From assembly GCF_016938855.1 (NCBI RefSeq), contig NZ_JAFHAP010000009.1:120590-184589 (forward strand): 64,000 nucleotides of DNA, in the 5' to 3' direction. Source of the stretch: Polycladomyces zharkentensis (GTDB taxonomy: Bacteria; Bacillota; Bacilli; Thermoactinomycetales; JIR-001). Shown in pieces: positions 26,009 to 34,557 of this stretch. A model generated the notes under the pieces. That model had not been told where the DNA came from and made no database searches. It saw nothing but the letters and a program-made list of their open reading frames with translations. Numbering within the stretch: the stretch's first letter is position 1; every line of letters begins with the position of its first letter. The position numbers were made by a program, and so were the translations under genes.

Positions 26009-26022
26009 GGAAACCGCTTTCA
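26009..26022 (+). promoter_or_regulatory. Possible catabolite-responsive element (cre)
   Basis: GGAAACCGCTTTCA fits the CcpA-binding consensus TGWAANCGNTNWCA in most positions (first base differs) and lies upstream of dctA, whose relatives are catabolite repressed. Consensus match by eye only. Confidence 0.4.
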
Positions 26023-26130
26023 TTACTAAATATATCAATGTTTGATACATTGTGTCTATCATGTTACGTGAAAATGGACATTTTGTGAATCATGCGCAAG
26101 TAAGAAAAGCATTTTGTAACTAAAATAAGC

Positions 26131-26159
26131 AAAAAAGCACCCCATTGTTTAACGGGTGC
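26131..26159 (-). terminator. Terminator of dctS-dctR
   Basis: GCACCC and GGGTGC pair around an 11-base loop just past the dctR stop. On the minus strand the hairpin is followed by six T. Confidence 0.75.
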
Positions 26160-26163
26160 GATA

Positions 26164-26886
26164 TCACGTTTCCAAGTATGGGGCGATCCGTACGGTATGG
26201 CCTTGCTTCACATCATACCGATAGACGGGACGACCGCCCGTTCCGTAAACCGGTTCGACCGACAAGCAGCCGATTTCCGTCAGGAATTTCAGATATTTAC
26301 GGGCGGACACGCGGGAAATGCCGATGTCTCGGGCCAGTTCTTCTGTCGTAAACCCGCTTTTCAAGGTATCAATTGACTTCACCACGCGTTGCAGTGTCTC
26401 CCGTGTCAAACCTTTCGGGAGTTTGGCGGAGGTTGAACGTGTTTGATCCGGATGAAGCAACAGCTTGTCCAGCTCCTCTTGGTTCCACTCGTTCTGTTCT
26501 TGAATCATCTCCTGTTCTTTTTGATACGTTTGCAATGCTGTTTTCAACCGTTCGAACGTAAAGGGCTTGATCAAGTAATCAACCGCTCCGAGTCGGAGTG
26601 CCTGCTTGATGTTTTGAATGTCATTGGCTGCGGAAATGACGATCACGTCAACACTTTTTCCTTCTTTGCGGATTTCCGTCAACAACTGCAACCCGTTTTT
26701 TCCCGGCATGAAGATATCCAACATGACCAGATCCACGGAATTGTTCCGCAAAAACTCCAAGGCTTCGGTGACATTGGATGCAATTCCGCTGCAACCAAAT
26801 CCCGGTACGGATGTCAGATAGCGTCGGTTGATTTCTGCCACCATCGGATCATCTTCCACGATCAACACCCGGATCAACGCATTCAC
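26164..26886 (-). CDS. dctR: CitB-family response regulator for dicarboxylates
   Basis: Two-component regulator of 240 residues. The receiver domain covers residues 1-125: VEDDP acidic pair, phospho-acceptor Asp in VMLDIFMPG (about residue 57), ISAANDI and the Lys in YLIKPFTFE. The C-terminal DNA-binding domain has a winged-helix stretch (TTEELARDIGISRVSARKYL). The combination is that of CitB/DcuR/DctR. It starts at ATGA overlapping the dctS stop. Likely activates dctA, which lies downstream in the same orientation after about 230 bases containing the candidate cre. Confidence 0.9.
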   Translation of the reverse strand: MNALIRVLIVEDDPMVAEINRRYLTSVPGFGCSGIASNVTEALEFLRNNSVDLVMLDIFMPGKNGLQLLTEIRKEGKSVDVIVISAANDIQNIKQALRLGAVDYLIKPFTFERLKTALQTYQKEQEMIQEQNEWNQEELDKLLLHPDQTRSTSAKLPKGLTRETLQRVVKSIDTLKSGFTTEELARDIGISRVSARKYLKFLTEIGCLSVEPVYGTGGRPVYRYDVKQGHTVRIAPYLET

Positions 26887-28469
26887 TCCTTTTCTTCATA
26901 CGGCAAGTGAACCGTAACGATTGTCCCCTCGTTGTTGGATGTCATGGACAAACGCCCTCCCAACCTCGCAATGCTTTGTCGCACCAAAAACAATCCGTAA
27001 CCGCGATCTTTCCCTTTGGTCGAAAAGCCTTTCTCAAACACTTTCTCGTGCAGTTCTTCCGGTATTCCCTGTCCGCTGTCTCTTACGGTCAGGGAAAGTA
27101 CATTTCCGTCAAATGACAGAGAAACGTGGATCTCTTTCGTTTGACTTTCTTCCACCGCATCGATCCCGTTATCAATCAAATTCCCGAAAATCGTAATCAA
27201 CTCTTCCGTCAGTTCCGGTCTCAGTGACGGCCACACACCTTCTCCCTGAATATGCAGGTTGACACCGCGTTCCCTGGCGGAGCTGAATTTGCTCAACAGA
27301 AATCCCGCGAGGACGGGATCTTTGACCAGCCGGGACACGGAACCGATCTCCATTTGATAATGATGGGTAATCTGCTGGATGTACGAAGATAATTTCTCAT
27401 ACTCTCCGATCTGTACCATACCCAATACGACATGCAGCTGGTTCATAAATTCATGGGTTTTCACGCGAAGAGCTTCCGCGTACAGCTTTACGCCGGTCAG
27501 TTGTTCAGCCAACTGTTTCAATTCGGTTTTGTCACGGAAAGTGGCGATGGCTCCGACCACTTCTTGCCCCACTTTGACCGGTACCCGGTTGACCACCAAC
27601 GTCATACCGTTTAAAGCATGTTCCTGATCGTACTCCGGGGTCCCGCTTTCCAGTACGTGCATCAGACGGGAAGTTGGCAGGAAGTCCTCGATTTGTTTTC
27701 CGATGGGATCTTCGTCGATCCCTGCGCGATGGAACATGCGCATTGCCTCCGAATTGGCCACAACGATTCGTCCGTCTCGGTTCACCGCCACGATCCCTTC
27801 TCGAACGGACTCCAGCATGGCATTCCGTTCTTGGTACAGATTGGCGATCTGATGCGGTTCCAATCCGAACAGGACGTTTTTGATTTTTCTGGCCAATACC
27901 AATGCACCCAGTATTCCCACCAAGACACCGAACCCGATGCCGATGTAAACGATGCGGGTACTTTGGGTTACTGCTTCTTCCACTTGGTTCAACAGAATGC
28001 CGACGGAAACGACCCCGATTTGTTTTCCGCGGGAGTTACGGACCGGTGCGAAAGCCCGCAAAGACCTGCCGAGCGTTCCTTCTGCGATCGAGGTGTATGT
28101 TTTTCCCCGCATCGCTTCGTTTTCGTCACCACCGGCAAAACGCTTTCCGATTTTGGTCGGATCAGGGTGTGATTTGCGAATATGATGCATATCCATCACA
28201 ACGATGAAGCGGACGTTTGTGGCGCGGCGGATACCGTCCGCGAACGATTGAATCCCTGCCTCGTCCCGTTTTCCTTCCAACGCTTCGATGACCAACTCCG
28301 AACGGGCCACCATCTGTGCAATGTTCATCGCTTTCCCGGCAAGGTTTTTTTCCGTTTGGCGGGCGATTTCCTTGGCGATCAACAGGCCGGTAACGGTTAA
28401 GGCCGCGATGACGACACTGCACACAAAGATTGCCATCGCCGTATGGAGGCGGATCGATTGCTTTTGAAT
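26883..28469 (-). CDS. dctS: CitA/DcuS-type sensor histidine kinase, probable AUU start
   Basis: Membrane sensor of dicarboxylates, about 529 residues. It has an N-terminal transmembrane helix, an extracellular PAS-like sensor domain (FIVVMDMHHIRKSHPDP), a second helix (IGIGFGVLVGILGALVLA), a cytoplasmic PAS domain (ILxSVREGIVAVNRDGRI) and a kinase. The kinase has the H-box His in KTHEFMNQLHVV, the N-box in GNLIDNGIDA and G-boxes DSGQGIP and GYGLFLV. A perfect AAAGGAGGG lies eight bases before an ATT codon at 28469, where family proteins begin. The only in-frame ATG (28517) is upstream of that ribosome site. Confidence 0.85.
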   Translation of the reverse strand: MQKQSIRLHTAMAIFVCSVVIAALTVTGLLIAKEIARQTEKNLAGKAMNIAQMVARSELVIEALEGKRDEAGIQSFADGIRRATNVRFIVVMDMHHIRKSHPDPTKIGKRFAGGDENEAMRGKTYTSIAEGTLGRSLRAFAPVRNSRGKQIGVVSVGILLNQVEEAVTQSTRIVYIGIGFGVLVGILGALVLARKIKNVLFGLEPHQIANLYQERNAMLESVREGIVAVNRDGRIVVANSEAMRMFHRAGIDEDPIGKQIEDFLPTSRLMHVLESGTPEYDQEHALNGMTLVVNRVPVKVGQEVVGAIATFRDKTELKQLAEQLTGVKLYAEALRVKTHEFMNQLHVVLGMVQIGEYEKLSSYIQQITHHYQMEIGSVSRLVKDPVLAGFLLSKFSSARERGVNLHIQGEGVWPSLRPELTEELITIFGNLIDNGIDAVEESQTKEIHVSLSFDGNVLSLTVRDSGQGIPEELHEKVFEKGFSTKGKDRGYGLFLVRQSIARLGGRLSMTSNNEGTIVTVHLPYEEKE

Positions 28470-28780
28470 CCCAATCGCCCTCCTTTCGGTTGTATTGGGC
28501 ACAAAGCGGTAAATCACTTGGCGGTTCGGGTTGAAGGTTCTTGTGGGAAATGGTCACTTGCCGGGAATGAAGGAATAACCCTATTATACTCTTTTCCCGA
28601 GGATTTCCTGATCGTCAAGAAGACCCATGGAAACGGACAGCCATCTCCAACATTTTCAGCGTGCACAGTGAGTGTTTATTTCGATATTCATAGATTGAGA
28701 CAACAAACCACTCGATTAACCGGTACTTGAATGTAAAAGAAAGCAGAGGTGTCTGCACCGGCTCCTCTGCTTTCTTTGCT

Positions 28781-29113
28781 TTATTGGGTCGCTGCTCTTT
28801 TGATATACTCCTCTCCCCATGCGCACATCTGATCCAAAACAGGCTTCAACGACCAACCGAACTCATTCAATTCATAAACCACTTTAGGCGGGACTTGGTT
28901 GTAAACAATGCGATTGATTACACCGTCTTTTTCCAGTTCACGCAACTGTTGCGTCAACATTTTTTGTGTGATATTTGGCATGGCTCTTTTCAGCTCACTC
29001 GTACGCATCGGCCCATGGGTTAAATGGCAGAGAATCACGGTTTTCCATTTGCCTCCGATTACTTCCAATGTTGCTTCGACCGGTATGTTATAGACTTTTT
29101 CCGCTTTTTTCAT
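28781..29113 (-). CDS. HxlR-family transcriptional regulator
   Basis: DNA-binding protein of 110 residues. The winged helix-turn-helix signature is VIGGKWKTVILCHL, SELKRAMPNITQKMLTQQL and ELEKDGVINR. HxlR members respond to aldehydes, quinones or oxidants. It is divergent from the MFS / LLM / aldo-keto reductase genes, with palindromes between them, so it most likely controls that operon. A Cys at about residue 29 and another near 97 could serve redox sensing (inference). Confidence 0.9.
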   Translation of the reverse strand: MKKAEKVYNIPVEATLEVIGGKWKTVILCHLTHGPMRTSELKRAMPNITQKMLTQQLRELEKDGVINRIVYNQVPPKVVYELNEFGWSLKPVLDQMCAWGEEYIKRAATQ

Positions 29114-29163
29114 TGCGTTTCTCCTTTCCCGCAGATCAGTCGGGTTCCCTTTTGGTGTTTATA

Positions 29164-29221
29164 TTACTTGCTGGTACCTATCACACTGACAAGTAACAAT
29201 ATCACCAAAAAGTACGTACTT
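29164..29221. promoter_or_regulatory. Candidate HxlR operator region
   Basis: The divergent intergenic region contains the inverted pair TTACTTG..CAAGTAA and, further right, the perfect 12-base palindrome AAGTACGTACTT (29210-29221). Shared AAGTA half sites suggest binding of the adjacent HxlR dimer. Inference from symmetry and position. Confidence 0.4.
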
Positions 29222-29319
29222 CCTATTAATAAGTATATGTTACATAATAAGTTTTGTGGTTGTCGACACTAATATCTTCCAAAATCATATATTCATTTAC
29301 TGTCCAAGGAGGTTTCTTT

Positions 29320-30534
29320 ATGACCACACAAACTTTAAACCGCGCAAAAAGCGGAAGTATACAAAGTCACAGCTTCTTTGCCTTGCTCGCGTTGGCCATT
29401 AGTGCTTTTGCCATTGGAACGACGGAATTTATCAGTGTAGGATTGCTGCCATCCATTTCGAAAGATTTGCATGTTCCTGTCACCACAGCTGGCCTGACGG
29501 TTTCTCTCTATGCCTTGGGAGTGGCTTTCGGAGCACCGATTCTCACTTCTCTTACTTCATCGATGTCAAGAAAGACGCTGCTCATCTGGATCATGATCGT
29601 ATTTGTGATCGGAAATAGCCTGGCCGCCTCAGCCACGAGCTTTTGGATCTTGCTTGTTGCTCGTGTCATTTCAGCCTTTTCCCACGGCATCTTTATGTCC
29701 ATTGGGTCGACCATCGCGGCTGATCTGGTTCCGGAAGACCGTCGAGCCAGTGCCATTGCATTTATGTTCACCGGTCTGACTGTGGCCACTGTTACGGGTG
29801 TTCCGTTTGGAACCTTTATCGGACAGACATTCAGCTGGAGATATTCCTTTGCCGGAATTGCTGCGATTGGCCTGATTTCATTAATCGCCAATGCCATTCT
29901 CATTCCCTCTCGGCTCCGTCAGGGAATGTCTGCAACATTTGCGGATCAACTGAAACTTGTCACCAACGGCCGTTTGCTGCTTGTCTTTATTATCACCGCT
30001 TTGGGCTATGGCGGGACGTTCGTGGTCTTTACGTATCTCTCTCCATTGCTGCAGGAAATTACGGGATTTCAAGCAAGTACAGTAAGCATGATTCTGCTTG
30101 CCTATGGGGTCGCGATCGCGATTGGCAACATCATCGGAGGCAAAGTATCGAATCGGAATCCCGTCAAAGCGCTGTTTTATATGTTTATCGTCCAAGCGAT
30201 CGTATTGTTTATCTTGACCTTTACCGCGCCTTTTAAGGCAACGGGACTCATTACGATCATTTTCATGGGACTTCTCGCTTTTATGAACGTTCCCGGACTT
30301 CAACTTTATGTTGTTCAGTTGGCTGAGAAGCATGTCCCTTCGGCAGTGGATGTGGCCTCTGCCATCAATATTGCCGCGTTTAATGCCGGAATTGCAATGG
30401 GGTCCTGCTTGGGTGGGATGGTCACGGATTCCCTGGGACTCATCCATACTTCATGGGTTGGAGCATTGATGGTTGCAGGGGCTGTAATTCTGAGCGGTTG
30501 GAGTATGGCTTTGGAGCGAAAAGAACAAGCTTGA
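29320..30534 (+). CDS. MFS transporter, DHA1 (AraJ/YdhP-like) family
   Basis: Drug:proton antiporter-like membrane protein of 404 residues with about 12 hydrophobic helices. Early motif FAIGTTEFISVGLLP is typical of the DHA1 sugar-efflux/AraJ group. GRxxD-like loop is modified to TSSMSRKTLL, and helix 5 has the antiporter motif TGVPFGTFIGQ. The start at ATG 29320 has AAGGAGG. It is the first gene of a three-gene unit divergent from an HxlR regulator, so it probably exports a toxic metabolite that the two oxidoreductases downstream also deal with (inference). Confidence 0.85.
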   Translation: MTTQTLNRAKSGSIQSHSFFALLALAISAFAIGTTEFISVGLLPSISKDLHVPVTTAGLTVSLYALGVAFGAPILTSLTSSMSRKTLLIWIMIVFVIGNSLAASATSFWILLVARVISAFSHGIFMSIGSTIAADLVPEDRRASAIAFMFTGLTVATVTGVPFGTFIGQTFSWRYSFAGIAAIGLISLIANAILIPSRLRQGMSATFADQLKLVTNGRLLLVFIITALGYGGTFVVFTYLSPLLQEITGFQASTVSMILLAYGVAIAIGNIIGGKVSNRNPVKALFYMFIVQAIVLFILTFTAPFKATGLITIIFMGLLAFMNVPGLQLYVVQLAEKHVPSAVDVASAINIAAFNAGIAMGSCLGGMVTDSLGLIHTSWVGALMVAGAVILSGWSMALERKEQA

Positions 30535-30564
30535 TTCCCATTCATGAGAAAGGTGGTGAAATTC

Positions 30565-31536
30565 ATGAGCGTCTCTGCATTGAAGAAGCTGATCCCTTCC
30601 CGCCGCATGACATTGGGGGTAGAGCTCCCGTTGGATAACGACTGGTCTCCGGCGGGACTCCAAAGAGCAAAAAAAGAGAGACGCCCCTTCGGTGTCCCCA
30701 ATATGGAACACCATGCGGAGTATGCCCGATTGGCGGATCAACTTGGTTTCAAATCCATATGGATACGGGATGTTCCTTTTTTTGATCCAAATCGCTTCGG
30801 TGATGCAGCGCAATTGTTTGATCCCTTTGCTTATTTGGGATATCTGGCCGCCATCACCGATCATGTCATATTGGGAACGGGAGCCATTGTTCTTCCGCTG
30901 CGCCATCCTTATCACGTTGCCAAAGCAGCCGCCACGATTGATCAACTCTCCGGCGGGCGTTTGGTGATGGGGATTGCAACGGGAGATCGCCCCGTGGAGT
31001 TTCCGATATTCGGAGTGGAGGCGGAAAAGAGAGGGGAAATTTTGCGGCAAAGTGTTCGGATGATCAAAGAGGCTTGGAACAAAGATCAGATGTTGTTTGA
31101 CAACCAACTCGATCTGCTTCCCAAGCCCGTTCAGGATACGATTCCACTCATCATGGCAGGCCGGGGAACGCAAACAATCGACTGGATCGTTCAACATCTG
31201 GATGGATGGTTCCATTACCCCAGAGGAATTGCTTCTACCCAACACCAGATTGCAGAGTGGAAAAAGGCACATGAAGATCATGGATTGACAGAGATCAAAC
31301 CTTATATTTCCGCGTATCACTTGGATCTCCATGAGGATCCGAACCACCCGCCGAAGCCGCTGAAGTTCGGAGCCACGATTGGAAGAAACGAACTGATTCG
31401 ACACTTGCAAAAATTGGAGGAAATTGGGGTCCATCATCTCGCTTTCCATTTTCGCCACTCTCAGCGTCCGATCCCGGAAGTATTGCACGAGTTGGCTGAA
31501 TATGTATTGCCGGAGTTCCATCATTCAAATGAATAA
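30565..31536 (+). CDS. LLM-class flavin-dependent oxidoreductase
   Basis: Luciferase-like protein of 323 residues. DQLGFKSIWIRDVPFFDP and LGTGAIVLPLRHPYHVAKAAATIDQLSGGR are the conserved N-terminal barrel segments (only the pattern, not the substrate, can be told). It is distant from the two sulfur-cluster LLM proteins. ATG 30565 is preferred over 30544 because AAAGGTGG precedes it. It lies between an MFS pump and an aldo/keto reductase under a divergent HxlR regulator, suggesting a role in reactive aldehyde or quinone handling. Confidence 0.8.
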   Translation: MSVSALKKLIPSRRMTLGVELPLDNDWSPAGLQRAKKERRPFGVPNMEHHAEYARLADQLGFKSIWIRDVPFFDPNRFGDAAQLFDPFAYLGYLAAITDHVILGTGAIVLPLRHPYHVAKAAATIDQLSGGRLVMGIATGDRPVEFPIFGVEAEKRGEILRQSVRMIKEAWNKDQMLFDNQLDLLPKPVQDTIPLIMAGRGTQTIDWIVQHLDGWFHYPRGIASTQHQIAEWKKAHEDHGLTEIKPYISAYHLDLHEDPNHPPKPLKFGATIGRNELIRHLQKLEEIGVHHLAFHFRHSQRPIPEVLHELAEYVLPEFHHSNE

Positions 31537-31549
31537 AGGAGGAATTATA

Positions 31550-32485
31550 ATGGAAAAAAGACGTTTAGGAAACAGTGAGCTATATCCTTCCGTCATTGGA
31601 TTCGGGGGCTGGGCCGCCGGAAAATCGGGTTGGGGAATTGTTGAAGAACGAGAGATCGTGGAAGCGATCCAGACTGCGTATGATCATGGGGTGAACTTTT
31701 TTGACACCGCACCTTTCTACGGTTATGGGGAATCTGAACGGGTTCTCGGAAAAACACTCAAGCCGATGCGTGACAAGGTCATCATCGCCACAAAGTTTGG
31801 CATTATATGGAACAATCAAGGTGATTTTGTGATTGATGTCAGCAGAAAAAACATCTTGCGCGAAATTGATGTAAGCCTGAAAAACCTGGACACGGACTAC
31901 ATTGATTTGTATCAAGTGCACTGGCCGGATCACAAGACGCCGATCCAAGAAACCATGGAAACACTCAATGAACTGGTCCAAAGCGGAAAAATCCGTTATA
32001 TTGGCGTCTCCAATTTTTCTGTGGAGCAAATGGAAGAAGCGCGAAAATACGCCAATGTCGTTTCTCTCCAATCTCCATATAACTTGCTCCAGCGTGGAGT
32101 GGAAAAGGCCGAGTATTCTTACACCGAACGTGTTGGGATGGGATTTATTCCATATAGTCCTCTCGCCCAGGGATTGCTTACCGGGAAGTTCAACAAAGGG
32201 ACGAAAATTGCCGAAAATGACGTTCGACGCCGGTTCAATCCGCTTTTTAAAGAAGGGGAATTTGAAGCGAACTTGGAAAAAGTGGAGAAAATCCGTACTG
32301 TCGCGGATCGTTACAACAAGCCGTTGGCGCAAGTCGCGGTCAACTGGCTTCTGGCAAAACCGGCCGTAGCCACAGTCATTACCGGTGCAAAAAACAAAGA
32401 GCAAGTGATTCAAAATGCAGCCGCCGCAGAATGGAAACTTGAATCCGAAGATGTCATCGCGTTGGATAGAATGACTGATAACTGA
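31550..32485 (+). CDS. Aldo/keto reductase
   Basis: NADPH-dependent carbonyl reductase of 311 residues. It has the (beta/alpha)8 family signature: Asp in FFDTAPFYGYGESE (with catalytic Tyr), Lys in IIATKFG and His in YQVHWPD. The C-terminal coenzyme segment is VITGAKNKEQVIQN. AGGAGG is placed ideally for ATG 31550. It closes the MFS-LLM-reductase unit. Resembles general stress YhdN/IolS-type reductases. Confidence 0.88.
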   Translation: MEKRRLGNSELYPSVIGFGGWAAGKSGWGIVEEREIVEAIQTAYDHGVNFFDTAPFYGYGESERVLGKTLKPMRDKVIIATKFGIIWNNQGDFVIDVSRKNILREIDVSLKNLDTDYIDLYQVHWPDHKTPIQETMETLNELVQSGKIRYIGVSNFSVEQMEEARKYANVVSLQSPYNLLQRGVEKAEYSYTERVGMGFIPYSPLAQGLLTGKFNKGTKIAENDVRRRFNPLFKEGEFEANLEKVEKIRTVADRYNKPLAQVAVNWLLAKPAVATVITGAKNKEQVIQNAAAAEWKLESEDVIALDRMTDN

Positions 32486-32530
32486 AAAGGGTATAAACAA
32501 TCAGGGATAAAATAGGCGCCATCACAAGTG

Positions 32531-32740
32531 GGAGGATTTATTTCGAGTGAAGCGTCGTTCATGCCATCCCACGAAATGGTACATCTAACGCGACCAGAGG
32601 GATGCAACAAGCTTTTACAGAACGAACAAAAGGAACAAAGGCGGCTGTCAATACAGTGATGCCTGGATCAACGCGAACCAAACAGTCGAAGAGATCTTAC
32701 GAAATGGCTTCTGTGTTCCACAGAAGTCATTTCGTTTCAT
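32531..32740 (+). pseudogene. Relic of a short-chain dehydrogenase gene
   Basis: Read in shifting frames, the bases encode GGFISSEASFMPSHEMVH, then ERTKGTK and VNTVMPGSTRT, then VEEILRNG. This is the order of segments in the C-terminal half of SDR oxidoreductases (active-site region, then the VNxVxPGxTxT loop). The catalytic YxxxK stretch is deleted and frames are broken. The rest of the 550-base gap to pxpB shows no gene. Confidence 0.55.
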
Positions 32741-33037
32741 TGGGATTGAAAGGGAAAGCTTCACAAATCAGTGAATCGTGGGAAACATGTTGTAATGGAA
32801 ACCAGTTTTTCGGGGGGTGGACGAAGGACGGACTGTGAGAGGAATGAGTGCCCGCCAAAATTATGTTAAAATTTCGGAAGGAAGTAGAGATGTTCAGATA
32901 TGGGCATGTCCTCCTTGGCTCCAGGGAGATTTTGCATGGTACGAAAGAAGCATCCGTTTTACCATGATGACATGACTTGGGAGTCAATGTGAAACGGTAG
33001 CGAGCTGGAATGGATTTCTTCCATGAGGAGGATCGGC

Positions 33038-33769
33038 ATGCTTTCCTTTCACCCGATCGGAGATCAGGCGGTGCGCATTCGGCTGGGGGACCGCATCGAA
33101 CCTTCCGTTCACGACAGGGTTCGACAATGGTGCAGAGCGCTGGAGAGGCAATCCATACCGGGTGTGATCGAGTGGGTCCCTTCCTATACGGCTGTGACGG
33201 TGCTGTACCGCCCTGGCGAAGTTACATACCGGCAATTGGTTCAATCCCTTGAAAGACTGGCGGAACAGCTGGATGAAGAACCATTGCCACAGCCCCGTAT
33301 GATTTCCCTGCCTGTTTGCTACGGTGGCGAATACGGCCCCGATCTGGAATCATTGGCTGAGTGGTGTGGCAAAACACCGGAAGAAGTCATCCGTATTCAC
33401 TCTTCGGTGGAATATGTGGTTTACATGATGGGGTTTGCCCCCGGATTTCCCTATCTCGGTGGCCTGCCCAAAGAGATTGCCGCCCCTCGACTGGCGACGC
33501 CGCGGTCATCCGTACCGGCTGGTTCGGTGGGAATCGCCGGTGAACAGACGGGTGTCTACCCGATTGCCACACCGGGCGGTTGGCGGATCATCGGACGAAC
33601 GCCGATTCCACTCTACGATCCGATCCGCAATCCGCCGGTACTACTGAAGGCAGGGGATCGTTTGCGATTCCGTCCCGTAGATCGTACGGAGTACCTCAGC
33701 ATCACGGAAGCGCTGGAAAAAGGCGAAGATGTATGGAATACGGGAGAATGGCTGATGGATAAGACGTGA
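33038..33769 (+). CDS. pxpB: 5-oxoprolinase subunit B
   Basis: ATP-dependent 5-oxoproline (pyroglutamate) hydrolysis to glutamate needs PxpA, PxpB and PxpC. This 243-residue protein belongs to the KipI/allophanate-hydrolase-subunit-1 family. MMGFAPGFPYLGGLP, PRSSVPAGSVGIAGEQTGVYP and TPGGWRIIGRTP are its hallmarks. ATG 33038 is set by GAGGAGGA. The stop is 20 bases before the pxpA start. The gap upstream (from 32740) carries a weak AT-rich -10-like element near 32870 only. Confidence 0.92.
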   Translation: MLSFHPIGDQAVRIRLGDRIEPSVHDRVRQWCRALERQSIPGVIEWVPSYTAVTVLYRPGEVTYRQLVQSLERLAEQLDEEPLPQPRMISLPVCYGGEYGPDLESLAEWCGKTPEEVIRIHSSVEYVVYMMGFAPGFPYLGGLPKEIAAPRLATPRSSVPAGSVGIAGEQTGVYPIATPGGWRIIGRTPIPLYDPIRNPPVLLKAGDRLRFRPVDRTEYLSITEALEKGEDVWNTGEWLMDKT

Positions 33770-33789
33770 CCGGAGAAAGAGGTGAAAAC

Positions 33790-34557
33790 ATGGCTGACCG
33801 GATCGATCTCAATTGTGATCTGGGTGAAAGTTTCGGGATCTATCGGATTGGGCGTGACACTGATGTAATGGACTGGATTACGTCAGCCAACATCGCATGC
33901 GGTTTTCATGCAGGTGATCCCCATGTGATGCATCGTACCGTGCAATTGGCGCTGGAAAAAGGGGTGGCGATCGGGGCGCATCCCGGTTTGCCCGACCGGC
34001 AGTGGTTCGGCAGAAGGTGGATGGAGCTGACACCGCAGGAAGTGTTCGATCTGGTGTTGTATCAGGTGGGAGCTTTATCGGCTTTTGTTCGGGTTTGCGG
34101 GGGAGAGCTGCAACACGTGAAGCCGCATGGAGCGTTGTTTAACGTTGCCGCCGTCAACAGTGAAATCGCCCGGGCGGTGGCGGAAGCGGTGGCCCGGGTG
34201 GATGAACGCTTGATCCTGTTCGGGTTGGCCGGAAGCGAGTTGGTTCGGGCAGGTCGTCAAACGGGACTGCGTGTGGCTGAAGAAGTGTTTGCCGATCGTC
34301 AATATGAGCCGGATGGCACACTGACGCCGCGAACACGACCAGATGCGGTGATCCATGATCCGGACCGTGCCGTGGCACGAGTAATTCGCATGATTCGCGA
34401 AGGAAAAGTGACCGCTGCTGACGGTTCCGATCTGGCCATCCGTGCGGACACGGTGTGTGTCCATGGCGATCAGCCGGAGGCGGTGGCGTTTGTTCGCCGG
34501 TTGCGGCAGGCATTTGAAGCAAACGGCATTCAAGTAAAAAGGGTGGGGGAGCTGTGA
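33790..34557 (+). CDS. pxpA: 5-oxoprolinase subunit A
   Basis: LamB/YcsF family subunit of 255 residues. DLNCDLGESFGIYRIG at the N-terminus, ITSANIACGFHAGDPHVM and IGAHPGLPDRQWFGRR are diagnostic. HVKPHGALFN follows. ATG 33790 has AAAGAGGTGA ahead of it and matches the family start. The upstream in-frame extension is not needed. GTGA overlap with pxpC. Confidence 0.94.
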   Translation: MADRIDLNCDLGESFGIYRIGRDTDVMDWITSANIACGFHAGDPHVMHRTVQLALEKGVAIGAHPGLPDRQWFGRRWMELTPQEVFDLVLYQVGALSAFVRVCGGELQHVKPHGALFNVAAVNSEIARAVAEAVARVDERLILFGLAGSELVRAGRQTGLRVAEEVFADRQYEPDGTLTPRTRPDAVIHDPDRAVARVIRMIREGKVTAADGSDLAIRADTVCVHGDQPEAVAFVRRLRQAFEANGIQVKRVGEL

